Below are positions 28,402 to 35,960 of a stretch of 64,000 bases of DNA, in pieces (the first letter of the stretch is position 1; each line of letters begins with the position of its first letter). The notes under the pieces are model-generated. The model was not told the DNA's origin. It saw only the letters and a list, made by a program, of their open reading frames with translations, and made no database searches. Position numbers and translations under genes: made by a program. The stretch is from Halovenus aranensis (GTDB lineage Archaea > Halobacteriota > Halobacteria > Halobacteriales > Haloarculaceae): positions 62,001-126,000 of the forward strand of contig NZ_FNFC01000005.1 in the NCBI RefSeq assembly GCF_900100385.1. The letters run 5' to 3'.

Positions 28402-30144
28402 ATGAGTGAGCAACCGGCAGACCACGGGAAAGACCCCGAGCTACCGAGCAACGAGGTGACCGACGGCCCCGAGCGCGCCCCGCATCGGGCGATGTTCCGG
28501 GCGATGGGATACGACGACGACGACCTCTCCTCGCCGATGGTCGGAATCGCGAACCCGGCGGCTGATATCACGCCGTGTAACGTCCATCTCGACGACGTTG
28601 CCGAGAGTGCCTACGAGGGTGTCGACGGTGCCAGCGGGATGCCAATCGAGTTCGGAACCATCACCATCTCGGACGCAATTTCGATGGGGACCGAAGGGAT
28701 GCGGGCGTCGCTTATCTCCCGGGAGCTGATTGCCGACTCCGTCGAGCTGGTCGCCTTCGGCGAGCGCCTGGACGGTCTCGTCACGGTCGCCGGCTGTGAC
28801 AAGAACCTGCCCGGCATGTTGATGGCGGCGATTCGGACAGACCTCCCCTCGGTCTTTCTCTACGGTGGCTCTATCATACCCGGCGAACACGAGGGGCGCG
28901 AGATTACGGTCCAGAACGTCTTCGAGGGCGTCGGCGCGGTGGCACAGGGCGAGATGTCCGAGGCCGAGCTCGACGAGATGGAGCGCAACGCCTGTCCCGG
29001 TGCCGGCTCCTGTGGCGGGATGTTCACCGCCAACACGATGGCCTCGATTAGCGAGGCCCTCGGATTCGCGCCTCTCGGGAGCGCCTCGCCGCCCGCCGAG
29101 AGCGAGCAACGCTACGAGGTGGCCCAGCGAGCCGGCGAGCTCGCTGTCGAGGTAATCGAACAGCAGCGTCGCCCCAGCGACTTCCTCTCGCGGGAGTCCT
29201 TCGAGAACGCGATTGCGCTCCAGGTCGCCGTCGGCGGCTCGACGAACGGCGTTCTCCATCTGCTCGCACTTGCCGCCGAAGCCGGAGTCGACCTGTCGGT
29301 CGACGATTTCGACGAGATTAGTCGCCGAACGCCGAAGATTGCCGACCTCCAGCCCGGCGGCGAACACGTGATGAACGACCTCCACGAGGTCGGCGGCGTG
29401 CCGGTCGTCCTCCGGCGACTGCTCGAAGCGGACCTGATTCACGGCGACGCATTGACCGTCACGGGCCGGACGATTGCCGAGGAACTGGCCCATCTCGAAG
29501 CCGAGGGACGGCTACCGTCAGACGAGAAAATCGACGAGGAGTGGCTGTATACGCCCGCGGAGCCGAAACAGGACGCGGGAGCAATCAAGATACTCTCGGG
29601 CAACCTCGCCCCCGACGGCAGCGTGTTGAAGGTGACCGGCGACGACGAGGCCTTCCACCACGAGGGGCCGGCTCGGGTCTTCGAGAGCGAGGAAGAAGCG
29701 ATGGCCTACGTCCAGGCGGGACACATCGAGAGCGGCGACGTCATCGTCATCCGCAACGAGGGACCGCGCGGCGGACCCGGCATGCGGGAGATGCTCGGCG
29801 TCACCGCCGCCGTCGTCGGCCAGGGTCACGAGGACGACGTGGCGCTGCTCACCGACGGGCGGTTCTCTGGTGCGACCCGGGGGCCGATGGTCGGCCACGT
29901 CGCCCCCGAAGCCTACGTCGGCGGCCCGATTGCTGCCGTCGAGGACGGCGATACCGTGACCGTGGACATCCCGAACCGTGAGCTGTCGGTCGACCGCAGC
30001 GGTGCGGAACTCGACAGACGGTTGGCCGAGCGCGACGACCCACAGCCGGCCTACGAGACCGGCGTTCTGGCGAAGTACGTCCGCGATTTCGGGTCGGCCG
30101 CAAACGGTGCCGTCACCAATCCCGGCGTGAGTTGGGACAGGTGA
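28402..30144 (+). CDS. ilvD: Dihydroxy-acid dehydratase
   Basis: 580 residues. Removes water from 2,3-dihydroxy-isovalerate or -methylvalerate, the step before the final transamination to valine or isoleucine. Fe-S ligands are in [19 protein letters not shown] and [37 protein letters not shown] is the C-terminal signature. It is divergent from leuA. TTAAG about 28 bases upstream is a plausible TATA element for a leaderless start at 28402. Confidence 0.96.
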   Translation: MSEQPADHGKDPELPSNEVTDGPERAPHRAMFRAMGYDDDDLSSPMVGIANPAADITPCNVHLDDVAESAYEGVDGASGMPIEFGTITISDAISMGTEGMRASLISRELIADSVELVAFGERLDGLVTVAGCDKNLPGMLMAAIRTDLPSVFLYGGSIIPGEHEGREITVQNVFEGVGAVAQGEMSEAELDEMERNACPGAGSCGGMFTANTMASISEALGFAPLGSASPPAESEQRYEVAQRAGELAVEVIEQQRRPSDFLSRESFENAIALQVAVGGSTNGVLHLLALAAEAGVDLSVDDFDEISRRTPKIADLQPGGEHVMNDLHEVGGVPVVLRRLLEADLIHGDALTVTGRTIAEELAHLEAEGRLPSDEKIDEEWLYTPAEPKQDAGAIKILSGNLAPDGSVLKVTGDDEAFHHEGPARVFESEEEAMAYVQAGHIESGDVIVIRNEGPRGGPGMREMLGVTAAVVGQGHEDDVALLTDGRFSGATRGPMVGHVAPEAYVGGPIAAVEDGDTVTVDIPNRELSVDRSGAELDRRLAERDDPQPAYETGVLAKYVRDFGSAANGAVTNPGVSWDR

Positions 30145-30145
30145 G

Positions 30146-31435
30146 TCAGGCGTTCTCGATTGCCTGGTCGAGGTCGGCGGTAATGTCCTCGGGGTCCTCG
30201 ATGCCGACTGAGAGGCGAATCATGTCCGGCTTGACGCCGGCTTCGAGTTGCTCTTGGTCAGTGAGTTGCTGGTGTGTCGTCGAGGCGGGGTGGATGACCA
30301 GCGTCTTCGCGTCGCCGACATTCGCCAGAAGCGAGGCGAGTTCGGTGTTGTCCACCGCCGACTTGGCAGTCTCGAACTCACCGAGGCCGAACGTGACCAT
30401 GCCGCCGTAACCGCCGTCGAGATACTCGCTGGCCTCCTCGTGTGTCTCGTGGTCTGGCAGTCCGGGGTAAGAGACCCACTCTACTTCGGGGTGGTCGTCG
30501 AGGAACTGGGCGACCGTGAGTGCGTTCTCGGCGTGGCGCTCGATACGGAGGGGGAACGATTCGAGCTTCTGGAGCGTGACCCAGGCGTCGAACGGTGCCT
30601 GTGAGTTTCCCAGGCTGCGGGCTCCCCGGGCGATTGCGGCGTATGTGAGGGCGGCCTCGCCGAACCGTTCGGCGAAGTTGACGCCGTGGTACGCGGGGTT
30701 GTCCTGTGCGAGTTCAGGGTATGTATCGGCGTGGTCGGCCCAGGGGAACGAGCCGCCGTCGACGACGACGCCCCCGACGGTCGAGCCTGCGCCGTGAATC
30801 CACTTCGTCGTCGACTCCCAGATGATGTCGGCTCCGTGTTCCAGCGGGCGACAGAGCGCGGGCGTGGCGAAGGTGTTGTCGACGAACAGCGGGACGCCGT
30901 GGTCGTGTGCGAGGTCGGCGACGCGCTCGATGTCGGGCGTCGTCAGCGCCGGGTTGCCGAGCGTCTCGATGTGGACGTAGGCGGTGTCCTCGTCGATGGC
31001 CTCCGCATAAGCCTCGTAATCGAGTGTGTCAACAAAACGCGTCGTGACGCCACGGCGTTCGACGGTGTGATTCAGGTACGTGTAGGTGCCACCGTACAGC
31101 GACTTTGCAGAGACGATGTTGTCACCGGCCGAGGCGAGCAGGAAGGTCACGAGGTCGAAGGCGGCCATCCCGGAACTGGTCGGGACGGCACCGACGCCGC
31201 CTTCTAAGGCGGCCAGTCGGTCGCCAAGTTGTGCGGTCGTCGGGTTCAGCAGCCGAGAGTAGATGTATCCCTCCTCTTCGAGCGCGAACAAGCGCGCGGC
31301 GTGGTCGGGGTCCTCGAAGACGAACGAGGTGCTCTGGTGAATCGGCGGTGCGCGCGCACCCGTGGCCGGGTCGGGGTCGGTCCCAGCGTGGACCGAGCGC
31401 GTGTCGAATCGGTACTCGTCTGATTGCTGTGTCAT
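30146..31435 (-). CDS. metY: O-acetylhomoserine aminocarboxypropyltransferase
   Basis: 429 residues. PLP enzyme making homocysteine (or methionine) from O-acetylhomoserine and sulfide. YSRLLNPTTAQLGDRLAALE and TSSGMAAFDL are family signatures; the PLP lysine is in WESTTKWIHGAGSTVGG. The 429 length distinguishes it from the shorter gamma-synthases. MetX, which supplies the substrate, is encoded on the same strand upstream, but an IS element and other genes now separate the two. It is convergent with ilvD. Confidence 0.93.
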   Translation of the reverse strand: MTQQSDEYRFDTRSVHAGTDPDPATGARAPPIHQSTSFVFEDPDHAARLFALEEEGYIYSRLLNPTTAQLGDRLAALEGGVGAVPTSSGMAAFDLVTFLLASAGDNIVSAKSLYGGTYTYLNHTVERRGVTTRFVDTLDYEAYAEAIDEDTAYVHIETLGNPALTTPDIERVADLAHDHGVPLFVDNTFATPALCRPLEHGADIIWESTTKWIHGAGSTVGGVVVDGGSFPWADHADTYPELAQDNPAYHGVNFAERFGEAALTYAAIARGARSLGNSQAPFDAWVTLQKLESFPLRIERHAENALTVAQFLDDHPEVEWVSYPGLPDHETHEEASEYLDGGYGGMVTFGLGEFETAKSAVDNTELASLLANVGDAKTLVIHPASTTHQQLTDQEQLEAGVKPDMIRLSVGIEDPEDITADLDQAIENA

Positions 31436-31520
31436 GTCTACTGGTTCGCGGGGTCACCACCTAAACACGGCTGCCGCGTCAGGAACTGCCGCAGTCGGGG
31501 ACGAGGGACAGAGCAGACGG

Positions 31521-31534
31521 TTAATCCGGATTAA
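31521..31534. promoter_or_regulatory. 14-base palindrome TTAATCCGGATTAA and AATCCGG repeats
   Basis: A perfect 14-base palindrome lies in the divergent region between metY and the acidic-protein gene. AATCCGG recurs at 31555-31561 and 31564-31570, and GATTCGG at 31574-31580. These are candidate operator half-sites; the regulator is unknown. Confidence 0.45.
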
Positions 31535-31577
31535 ATGGGCTAAACTGTCCGTCAAATCCGGTAAATCCGGGTCGATT

Positions 31578-31596
31578 CGGGTACAGCGAGTACCCG
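31578..31596. promoter_or_regulatory. Hairpin just before the acidic-protein gene
   Basis: CGGGTAC, a five-base loop AGCGA and GTACCCG form a perfect 7-bp inverted repeat next to a TTAAG that may be the TATA element for the ATG at 31622. Confidence 0.4.
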
Positions 31597-31621
31597 GGTT
31601 AAGTGGGTCTCGACACGAGCA

Positions 31622-32335
31622 ATGGATGCGATGAACGCAACGAAACTACTCGCGGCAATGCTTGCGGGACTGGTGCTGATTGGCGGCGTCGCCGCCGTCG
31701 GCACCGCCACGCAGGCAGGCGCACAGGTCACAGAGAACGATGCAAACCCCGGCCAGGGGAGTGCACCTGACGACCCCGGCAACGGTAACGCACCTGTCGA
31801 CGCAGGTCCGGACGCTGACGACAGCGACGATGCCGAAAGTGACGATGACGGAGACAGCGCTGAGAGCGCGACCGAAGCCAACGAGAGCGCCGACGACCGC
31901 GCCGAGGATACTGCCGACCCAGCCAACAACGCAAGCGAGAACGCGGCGAACGCGAGCGAGGACCGCGAGGTCGGTCCCCCGGGCGGACTGCCCGATCAGG
32001 TGCCTGACCACGTCTCGGAGATTCACAGCGCCATCACGGCGTTCCTTAACGACGACATCGACGACCTCGGCGAGACGCTGGCCGAGATACTCGGCGACGA
32101 CAGCGACGAAGACGAAACCGAGAGCGAAGACGAAACTGAGAGCGAGGAAGAGACTGAAGATGAAGAAGACGACGAGAGCGAAGAGGACGCTGAAGATGAA
32201 GAAGACGACGAGAGCGAGGAAGAAACTGAAGATGAAGAAGACGACGAGAGCGAGGAAGAAACTGAAGATGAAGAAGACGACGACGAGAGCGAAGCAGAGA
32301 CTGAAGACGAAGAAGACGACGACGCTGACGACTAA
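31622..32335 (+). CDS. Secreted highly acidic repeat protein
   Basis: 237 residues. An N-terminal hydrophobic segment (residues 7-30, ending TATQAGAQ) looks like a signal peptide or anchor. Then follow a disordered Asp/Asn/Pro/Gly-rich stretch, a short helical segment (VSEIHSAITAFLNDDIDDLG, about 130-150) and a C-terminal tail made almost wholly of Glu and Asp in tandem 12-residue repeats. No catalytic motif is visible. The tail could bind cations or keep hydration at the cell surface. It is divergent from metY. Confidence 0.75.
   Translation: MDAMNATKLLAAMLAGLVLIGGVAAVGTATQAGAQVTENDANPGQGSAPDDPGNGNAPVDAGPDADDSDDAESDDDGDSAESATEANESADDRAEDTADPANNASENAANASEDREVGPPGGLPDQVPDHVSEIHSAITAFLNDDIDDLGETLAEILGDDSDEDETESEDETESEEETEDEEDDESEEDAEDEEDDESEEETEDEEDDESEEETEDEEDDDESEAETEDEEDDDADD
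32159..32305 (+). repeat. Tandem 36-base repeat encoding an acidic 12-residue unit
   Basis: Four units start at 32159, 32195, 32231 and 32267. Each encodes DEEDDESEEETE or a close variant; the last unit has one extra Asp codon. The copies are nearly identical at DNA level, so the number of units may vary between strains. Confidence 0.8.
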
Positions 32336-32462
32336 CACGACAGAGCGCGGGCGAGGACAGCACAAGTCGGTTCCGGCGGCCCGCGGCTCGTGACGCGGGC
32401 GAAACAGCCAGAGTGGCCTGGGACGGTTCCACGGCGAGACAACAGCCGCCGTGTGGGGGCCG

Positions 32463-32710
32463 TCAGGCCGTGACTTGTTTTATCTCGTAGAGGAACACCC
32501 AGACACCCGTCAGTAGTCCGACCGGAATAACGATGCTGGGACTTCCTCCGAAATCGGGAGATTCATCACATCGACGAGCAACTGGACTGTCAGCTCCGAC
32601 AGCCGCTCGAACAGTTCGATGTTCTGTCTGATTGTGTCGGTAAGCACTGCCCCCAAGACTACGAGTACCATTGATGCGAGCCCGTGTACCGTCCCCTTGA
32701 CCAGCGACAT
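32463..32710 (-). pseudogene. Frameshifted small two-helix membrane protein
   Basis: From an ATG at 32710 one frame encodes MSLVKGTVHGLASMVLVVLG and continues to LPISEEVP, then runs to an early stop. A second frame continues naturally with SIVIPVGLLTGVWVFLYEIK to a TGA at 32463. Joining them near 32545 gives a protein of about 82 residues with two membrane helices. One base has been gained or lost. It lies next to the left end of the IS element. It could also be a sequencing error. Confidence 0.5.
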
Positions 32711-32800
32711 ACCCGAGCGGTTCACAGAGATGGCTATTCAATCTTTTCAGGCCACAGTCTCCCCGGAAAGCGTCTCGTTAGCTGATAGCAGGCGCTAAGC

Positions 32801-32860
32801 CCTCTCCCTCAAGCAGCACCGCAGTCCGCGCAAGCGGACAAGGAGCGCAGTAGGGAGGGG
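32801..32860 (+). repeat. Left-end imperfect hairpin of the IS element
   Basis: CCTCTCCCT (32801-32809) pairs with AGGGAGGGG (32852-32860) with one wobble; inside lies a perfect stem GTCCGC-GCAA-GCGGAC (32824-32839). The outer arms resemble those of the right-end hairpin. Such structures are recognised by the transposase. Confidence 0.65.
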
Positions 32861-32965
32861 ATACAGCGCCGTCATCGTCTTCCATACACTGTTCTATTTC
32901 CGACCCACAGGCCCACGCAGTCGTAACTTCTTTCTACTAGGCTCTGCGAATATTGACTGAACCCA

Positions 32966-33370
32966 ATGGAGTACGACCTCGACACGGGAGCGCACTCGGT
33001 GTATTCACTCCACTACCACCTGATACTCACCACCAAGTATCGGCGTGGTGTGCTCACCGAGGATCGAACCCAATTCATTCGCGGGGTCATCGAGGGGTTC
33101 GCGGACAAGTATGGTGTCACACTGACCAATCTCGACGGCGAAGACGACCACGTTCACATTCTGTTCCGGGCTGAGCCGACCACAGACCTCGTGAAGTTCA
33201 TCAACACCGTCAAGGGTGCAACTGCTCGACGCATCCGCAACGAGTACGAAGATGAACTTAAAACCGACCTGTGGGGCGACTCCTTCTGGAATGACTCGTA
33301 CTGTCTCATCTCGACAGGACAAGTCTCATTGGATGTGTTGAAAGAGTACGTCGAAGACCAACGAGCATGA
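32966..33370 (+). CDS. tnpA: IS200-type transposase TnpA (Y1 HUH)
   Basis: 134 residues. Single-strand DNA transposase. The HUH motif is H62-V-H64 in EDDHVHILF, and the nucleophile is probably Tyr128 in SLDVLKEYVED. The conserved start HYHLILTTKYRR is present. All key residues are intact, so it may be active. Its stop overlaps the tnpB start (ATGA). Confidence 0.95.
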   Translation: MEYDLDTGAHSVYSLHYHLILTTKYRRGVLTEDRTQFIRGVIEGFADKYGVTLTNLDGEDDHVHILFRAEPTTDLVKFINTVKGATARRIRNEYEDELKTDLWGDSFWNDSYCLISTGQVSLDVLKEYVEDQRA

Positions 33371-34626
33371 ACTACAACTACAGGTATCGCCTCGAGCCGA
33401 CCGAAAGCCAGCGTGAGACGCTGGACTACCACCGCGATACCTGTCGGCAACTCTACAACCACGCCCTGTATCGCTTCAACCAGATTCCCGAAGACGAGGG
33501 CACCGTCAAACAGCGTGTCCGCACGATTCGTGACGAGCTTCCCGACCTCAAAGACTGGTGGGACGCACTCACCGACGTGTACTCGAAAGTGCTTCAACCC
33601 ACTGTCATGCGGATTGCGAAGAATATCACACGCCTCGGCCAACTCAAAGAACGAGGGTACAAGATCGGTGAACTTCGGTGGAAGTCACCACGCGAGTTTC
33701 GCAGTTTCACCTACAACCAGTCTGGCTTCGAACTCGACAAGAAGGGTGGTCAGACTGTATTGTCACTGTCGAAACTCGCCGATATTCCTATCGAACTTCA
33801 CCGACCGCTTCCCGAGGACGCCACAATTAAACAAGTCACGCTCAAAAAGGAGAAAACCGGCGAGTGGTTCGCTATCTTCGGCATCGAGATGGACACAGAA
33901 CCGCCAGCCAAGCCACCGCTGCCGGATATTGACACTGACGAGATGGTCGGGATTGACGTGGGGATTCTGAAGTACGCCCACGATACAGACGGCACAGCAG
34001 TCGAATCACTCGACCTCTCGGAGGAACGCGACAGGCTCGAACGAGAGCAACGGAAACTCTCGGGCAAAGAGCATGGGTCGAACAACTGGGAGAAGCAACG
34101 TCAGCGTGTTGCTGAGTGCCATCTCGACATCAAGCGCAAGCGGCGTGATTTCCTGCACAAACTCTCGAACTACTACGCTCGGGAGTACAAACTGGTGGCG
34201 GTCGAAGACCTCGACGTGAAAGGGATGCTGGAATCGCCGCGTAACAGCCGCAATACGGCCTCGGCAGCGTGGAACACCTTCACCGATATGCTCGAAACGA
34301 AGTGTGAACGGGAAGGGACGCACTTCGTAGAGATTGACCCTGACGGCACCACCAAAGAGTGCGCTCAGTGTGGCGTCGAAACAGACAAACCGCTCTGGGT
34401 GCGTGAACACTCTTGTCCGGCCTGTGGATTCGAGGCGGACAGAGACGCAAATGCAGCGTGGAACATTCTTTTTCGCGGACTCACCGAACTAGGAGTGGGT
34501 CACTCCGAAGGAACGCCTGTGGAGACTGCGCTCCCTGCGGGAACTGCAGTTGTTCCTGCAAAGCGCGTCGTGGAAGCAGGAAGCCCCACCCTCAGCGAGC
34601 GCGTCAGCGCGAGCAGGGTGGGGTAG
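33367..34626 (+). CDS. tnpB: TnpB RNA-guided endonuclease of the IS element
   Basis: 419 residues. RuvC-like residues are Asp197 (MVGIDVGI), Glu280 (LVAVEDLD) and Asp360 (DRDANAAWN); the zinc finger is C342-x2-C345 and C350-x2-C353. TnpB proteins use an RNA from their own 3' end and the right end to cut DNA that lacks the element. The last codons, encoding GSPTLSERVSASRVG, form the right-end hairpin, as expected if the 3' part of the gene also serves as guide-RNA scaffold. All catalytic residues are present. Confidence 0.94.
   Translation: MNYNYRYRLEPTESQRETLDYHRDTCRQLYNHALYRFNQIPEDEGTVKQRVRTIRDELPDLKDWWDALTDVYSKVLQPTVMRIAKNITRLGQLKERGYKIGELRWKSPREFRSFTYNQSGFELDKKGGQTVLSLSKLADIPIELHRPLPEDATIKQVTLKKEKTGEWFAIFGIEMDTEPPAKPPLPDIDTDEMVGIDVGILKYAHDTDGTAVESLDLSEERDRLEREQRKLSGKEHGSNNWEKQRQRVAECHLDIKRKRRDFLHKLSNYYAREYKLVAVEDLDVKGMLESPRNSRNTASAAWNTFTDMLETKCEREGTHFVEIDPDGTTKECAQCGVETDKPLWVREHSCPACGFEADRDANAAWNILFRGLTELGVGHSEGTPVETALPAGTAVVPAKRVVEAGSPTLSERVSASRVG
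34584..34623 (+). repeat. Right-end hairpin of the IS element, probable guide-RNA scaffold end
   Basis: CCCCACCCT (34584-34592) pairs perfectly with AGGGTGGGG (34615-34623), with an inner GCGC-GTCA-GCGC stem. It overlaps the final codons of tnpB. By analogy with studied TnpB systems, the bases right after this end would be the guide; here those bases are the 3' end of metX. Confidence 0.65.
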
Positions 34627-34627
34627 T

Positions 34628-35803
34628 TCACCTGTCGGCAACACACTGCGTTCTGTTCTCGACGCCGTTGGCGAGAAACCGAGCCAGCGGCGGGCCGACA
34701 GCATCCGTCTCGACCAGAAAGGCGTCGTGGCCGTGGTCAGACTCGACGACCCGGTGTGTGACAGGCGTGTCGCTCTCGCGAAAGGCCGCGGTGAGGCAGT
34801 CGGCCTGCTCGACGGTGAAATGCCAGTCGCCGGTAAAAGAGATGACCAGCGCCTCGCCCTCGAAGTCGACGAGTGCTTCGGCGGTCGAACCGCGCCCGTC
34901 GGCGAGGTCGTAAGCGTCCATCGCCCGTGTCAGATACAGATACGCGTTCGCGTCGAACCGCTTGACGAACGAGGCAGCCTGATAGTCGAGGTAGGACTCT
35001 ACGTCACGATAGGCAAAGCGCTCGCGTGCCGGGTCCGCGGGGAAGTCGTGCCCGTCGGTGTCACCGTCGGCTTCGCGTCGTCCGAATTTGCGGTCCATCG
35101 ACTCCTTCGAGAGATACATGATGTGGCCGAGCTGTCGGGCCAGCGCGAGCCCGTCACGCGGCGGCTGTCTATCGTAGTAGTTACCGCCATTCCAGTTCGA
35201 GTCCGACCGGATGGCTCGGCGCGCGACCGCGTCGAGACTCAGACACTGTGTGTCGAGTCGCGGTGCCGTCGCAACCGGCGCGACGAGGTCCACGTCGCTG
35301 GGGTAACGAGCGACCCACTCCAGCGCGTTCATTCCGCCGACGCTACCGCCGACGACCGCGTGGAGGCGGTCGACGCCGAGCGCATCCAGCAGCCGACGCT
35401 GGGCCCGGGTCCAGTCACCGACGGTCACCGCCGGAAAGGCAGGGCCCCAGCGGCCGTGCTCGCCAGCACCCCGTCCGTCTGGCGCGTGACTGGCCGGCCC
35501 CGAGGAGCCATAACACGAGCCAGGAACGTTCGCACAGACCACGTAGTACTCGTTCGTGTCGATGGGTTTTCCCGGGCCGACGATATCGTGCCACCAGGCC
35601 GCCGCCTGTCCCGCCTGACCACTCGTGGCGTCGCCGATGTCGGCGACGTTCTGACTCCCGGTGAGCGCGTGACAGACGAGGACGGCGTTCTCGCCGTCGA
35701 ACTCGCCGTAGGCCTCGTAGGCGATTGCCAGGTCCGGAATCGTCTCGCCACACTCGAAGGTGAACTCGCCCAGCGAGACCGTCTCGGCGGTGACCCGTGT
35801 CAT
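34628..35803 (-). CDS. metX: Homoserine O-acetyltransferase
   Basis: 391 residues, alpha/beta-hydrolase fold. Acetylates homoserine with acetyl-CoA for MetY. The nucleophile Ser is in [14 protein letters not shown], the acid in [11 protein letters not shown] and the His in [22 protein letters not shown] is the family oxyanion region. The stop codon (34630-34628) lies within the bases that may belong to the IS right end, so the natural C-terminus may be altered. Confidence 0.93.
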   Translation of the reverse strand: MTRVTAETVSLGEFTFECGETIPDLAIAYEAYGEFDGENAVLVCHALTGSQNVADIGDATSGQAGQAAAWWHDIVGPGKPIDTNEYYVVCANVPGSCYGSSGPASHAPDGRGAGEHGRWGPAFPAVTVGDWTRAQRRLLDALGVDRLHAVVGGSVGGMNALEWVARYPSDVDLVAPVATAPRLDTQCLSLDAVARRAIRSDSNWNGGNYYDRQPPRDGLALARQLGHIMYLSKESMDRKFGRREADGDTDGHDFPADPARERFAYRDVESYLDYQAASFVKRFDANAYLYLTRAMDAYDLADGRGSTAEALVDFEGEALVISFTGDWHFTVEQADCLTAAFRESDTPVTHRVVESDHGHDAFLVETDAVGPPLARFLANGVENRTQCVADR

Positions 35804-35804
35804 C

Positions 35805-35819
35805 TACCAGTATCTGGTA
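35805..35819. promoter_or_regulatory. TACCAG-TAT-CTGGTA palindrome before metX
   Basis: A perfect inverted repeat one base upstream of the metX start codon. Further copies of the half-site occur in the same intergenic region: TTACCAG at 35856-35862 and CTGGTAA at 35942-35948. It is a candidate operator for metX or for the divergent hydrolase gene. Confidence 0.4.
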
Positions 35820-35960
35820 TCCGGAGTCACATTCCGACTTCGCCACCGGCGGATATTACCAGCGTCGGGGACACTCTCCGTCCAGGCGCTGTCTTCGCCC
35901 ATAGTTGCTGTGGGTGAAATTACGGGCAAGATTCATACTTCCTGGTAAACGTGTTCCTCT

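Larger units (their letters stand above)
32801..34630 (+). mobile_element. IS200/IS605-family element with tnpA and tnpB
   Basis: An apparently complete element: left-end structure 32801-32860, tnpA, tnpB and right-end hairpin 34584-34623. Such elements move as single strands, make no target duplication and have no terminal inverted repeats. Exact ends cannot be fixed from one sequence; the right end probably lies between 34623 and about 34631 (GGGGTAGTTCAC). The insertion is at the 3' end of metX. Confidence 0.8.

Noticed and set aside
32159-32305. CRISPR array
   Set aside because: The repeats are contiguous 36-base coding units without spacers. No CRISPR array was seen elsewhere in the window.
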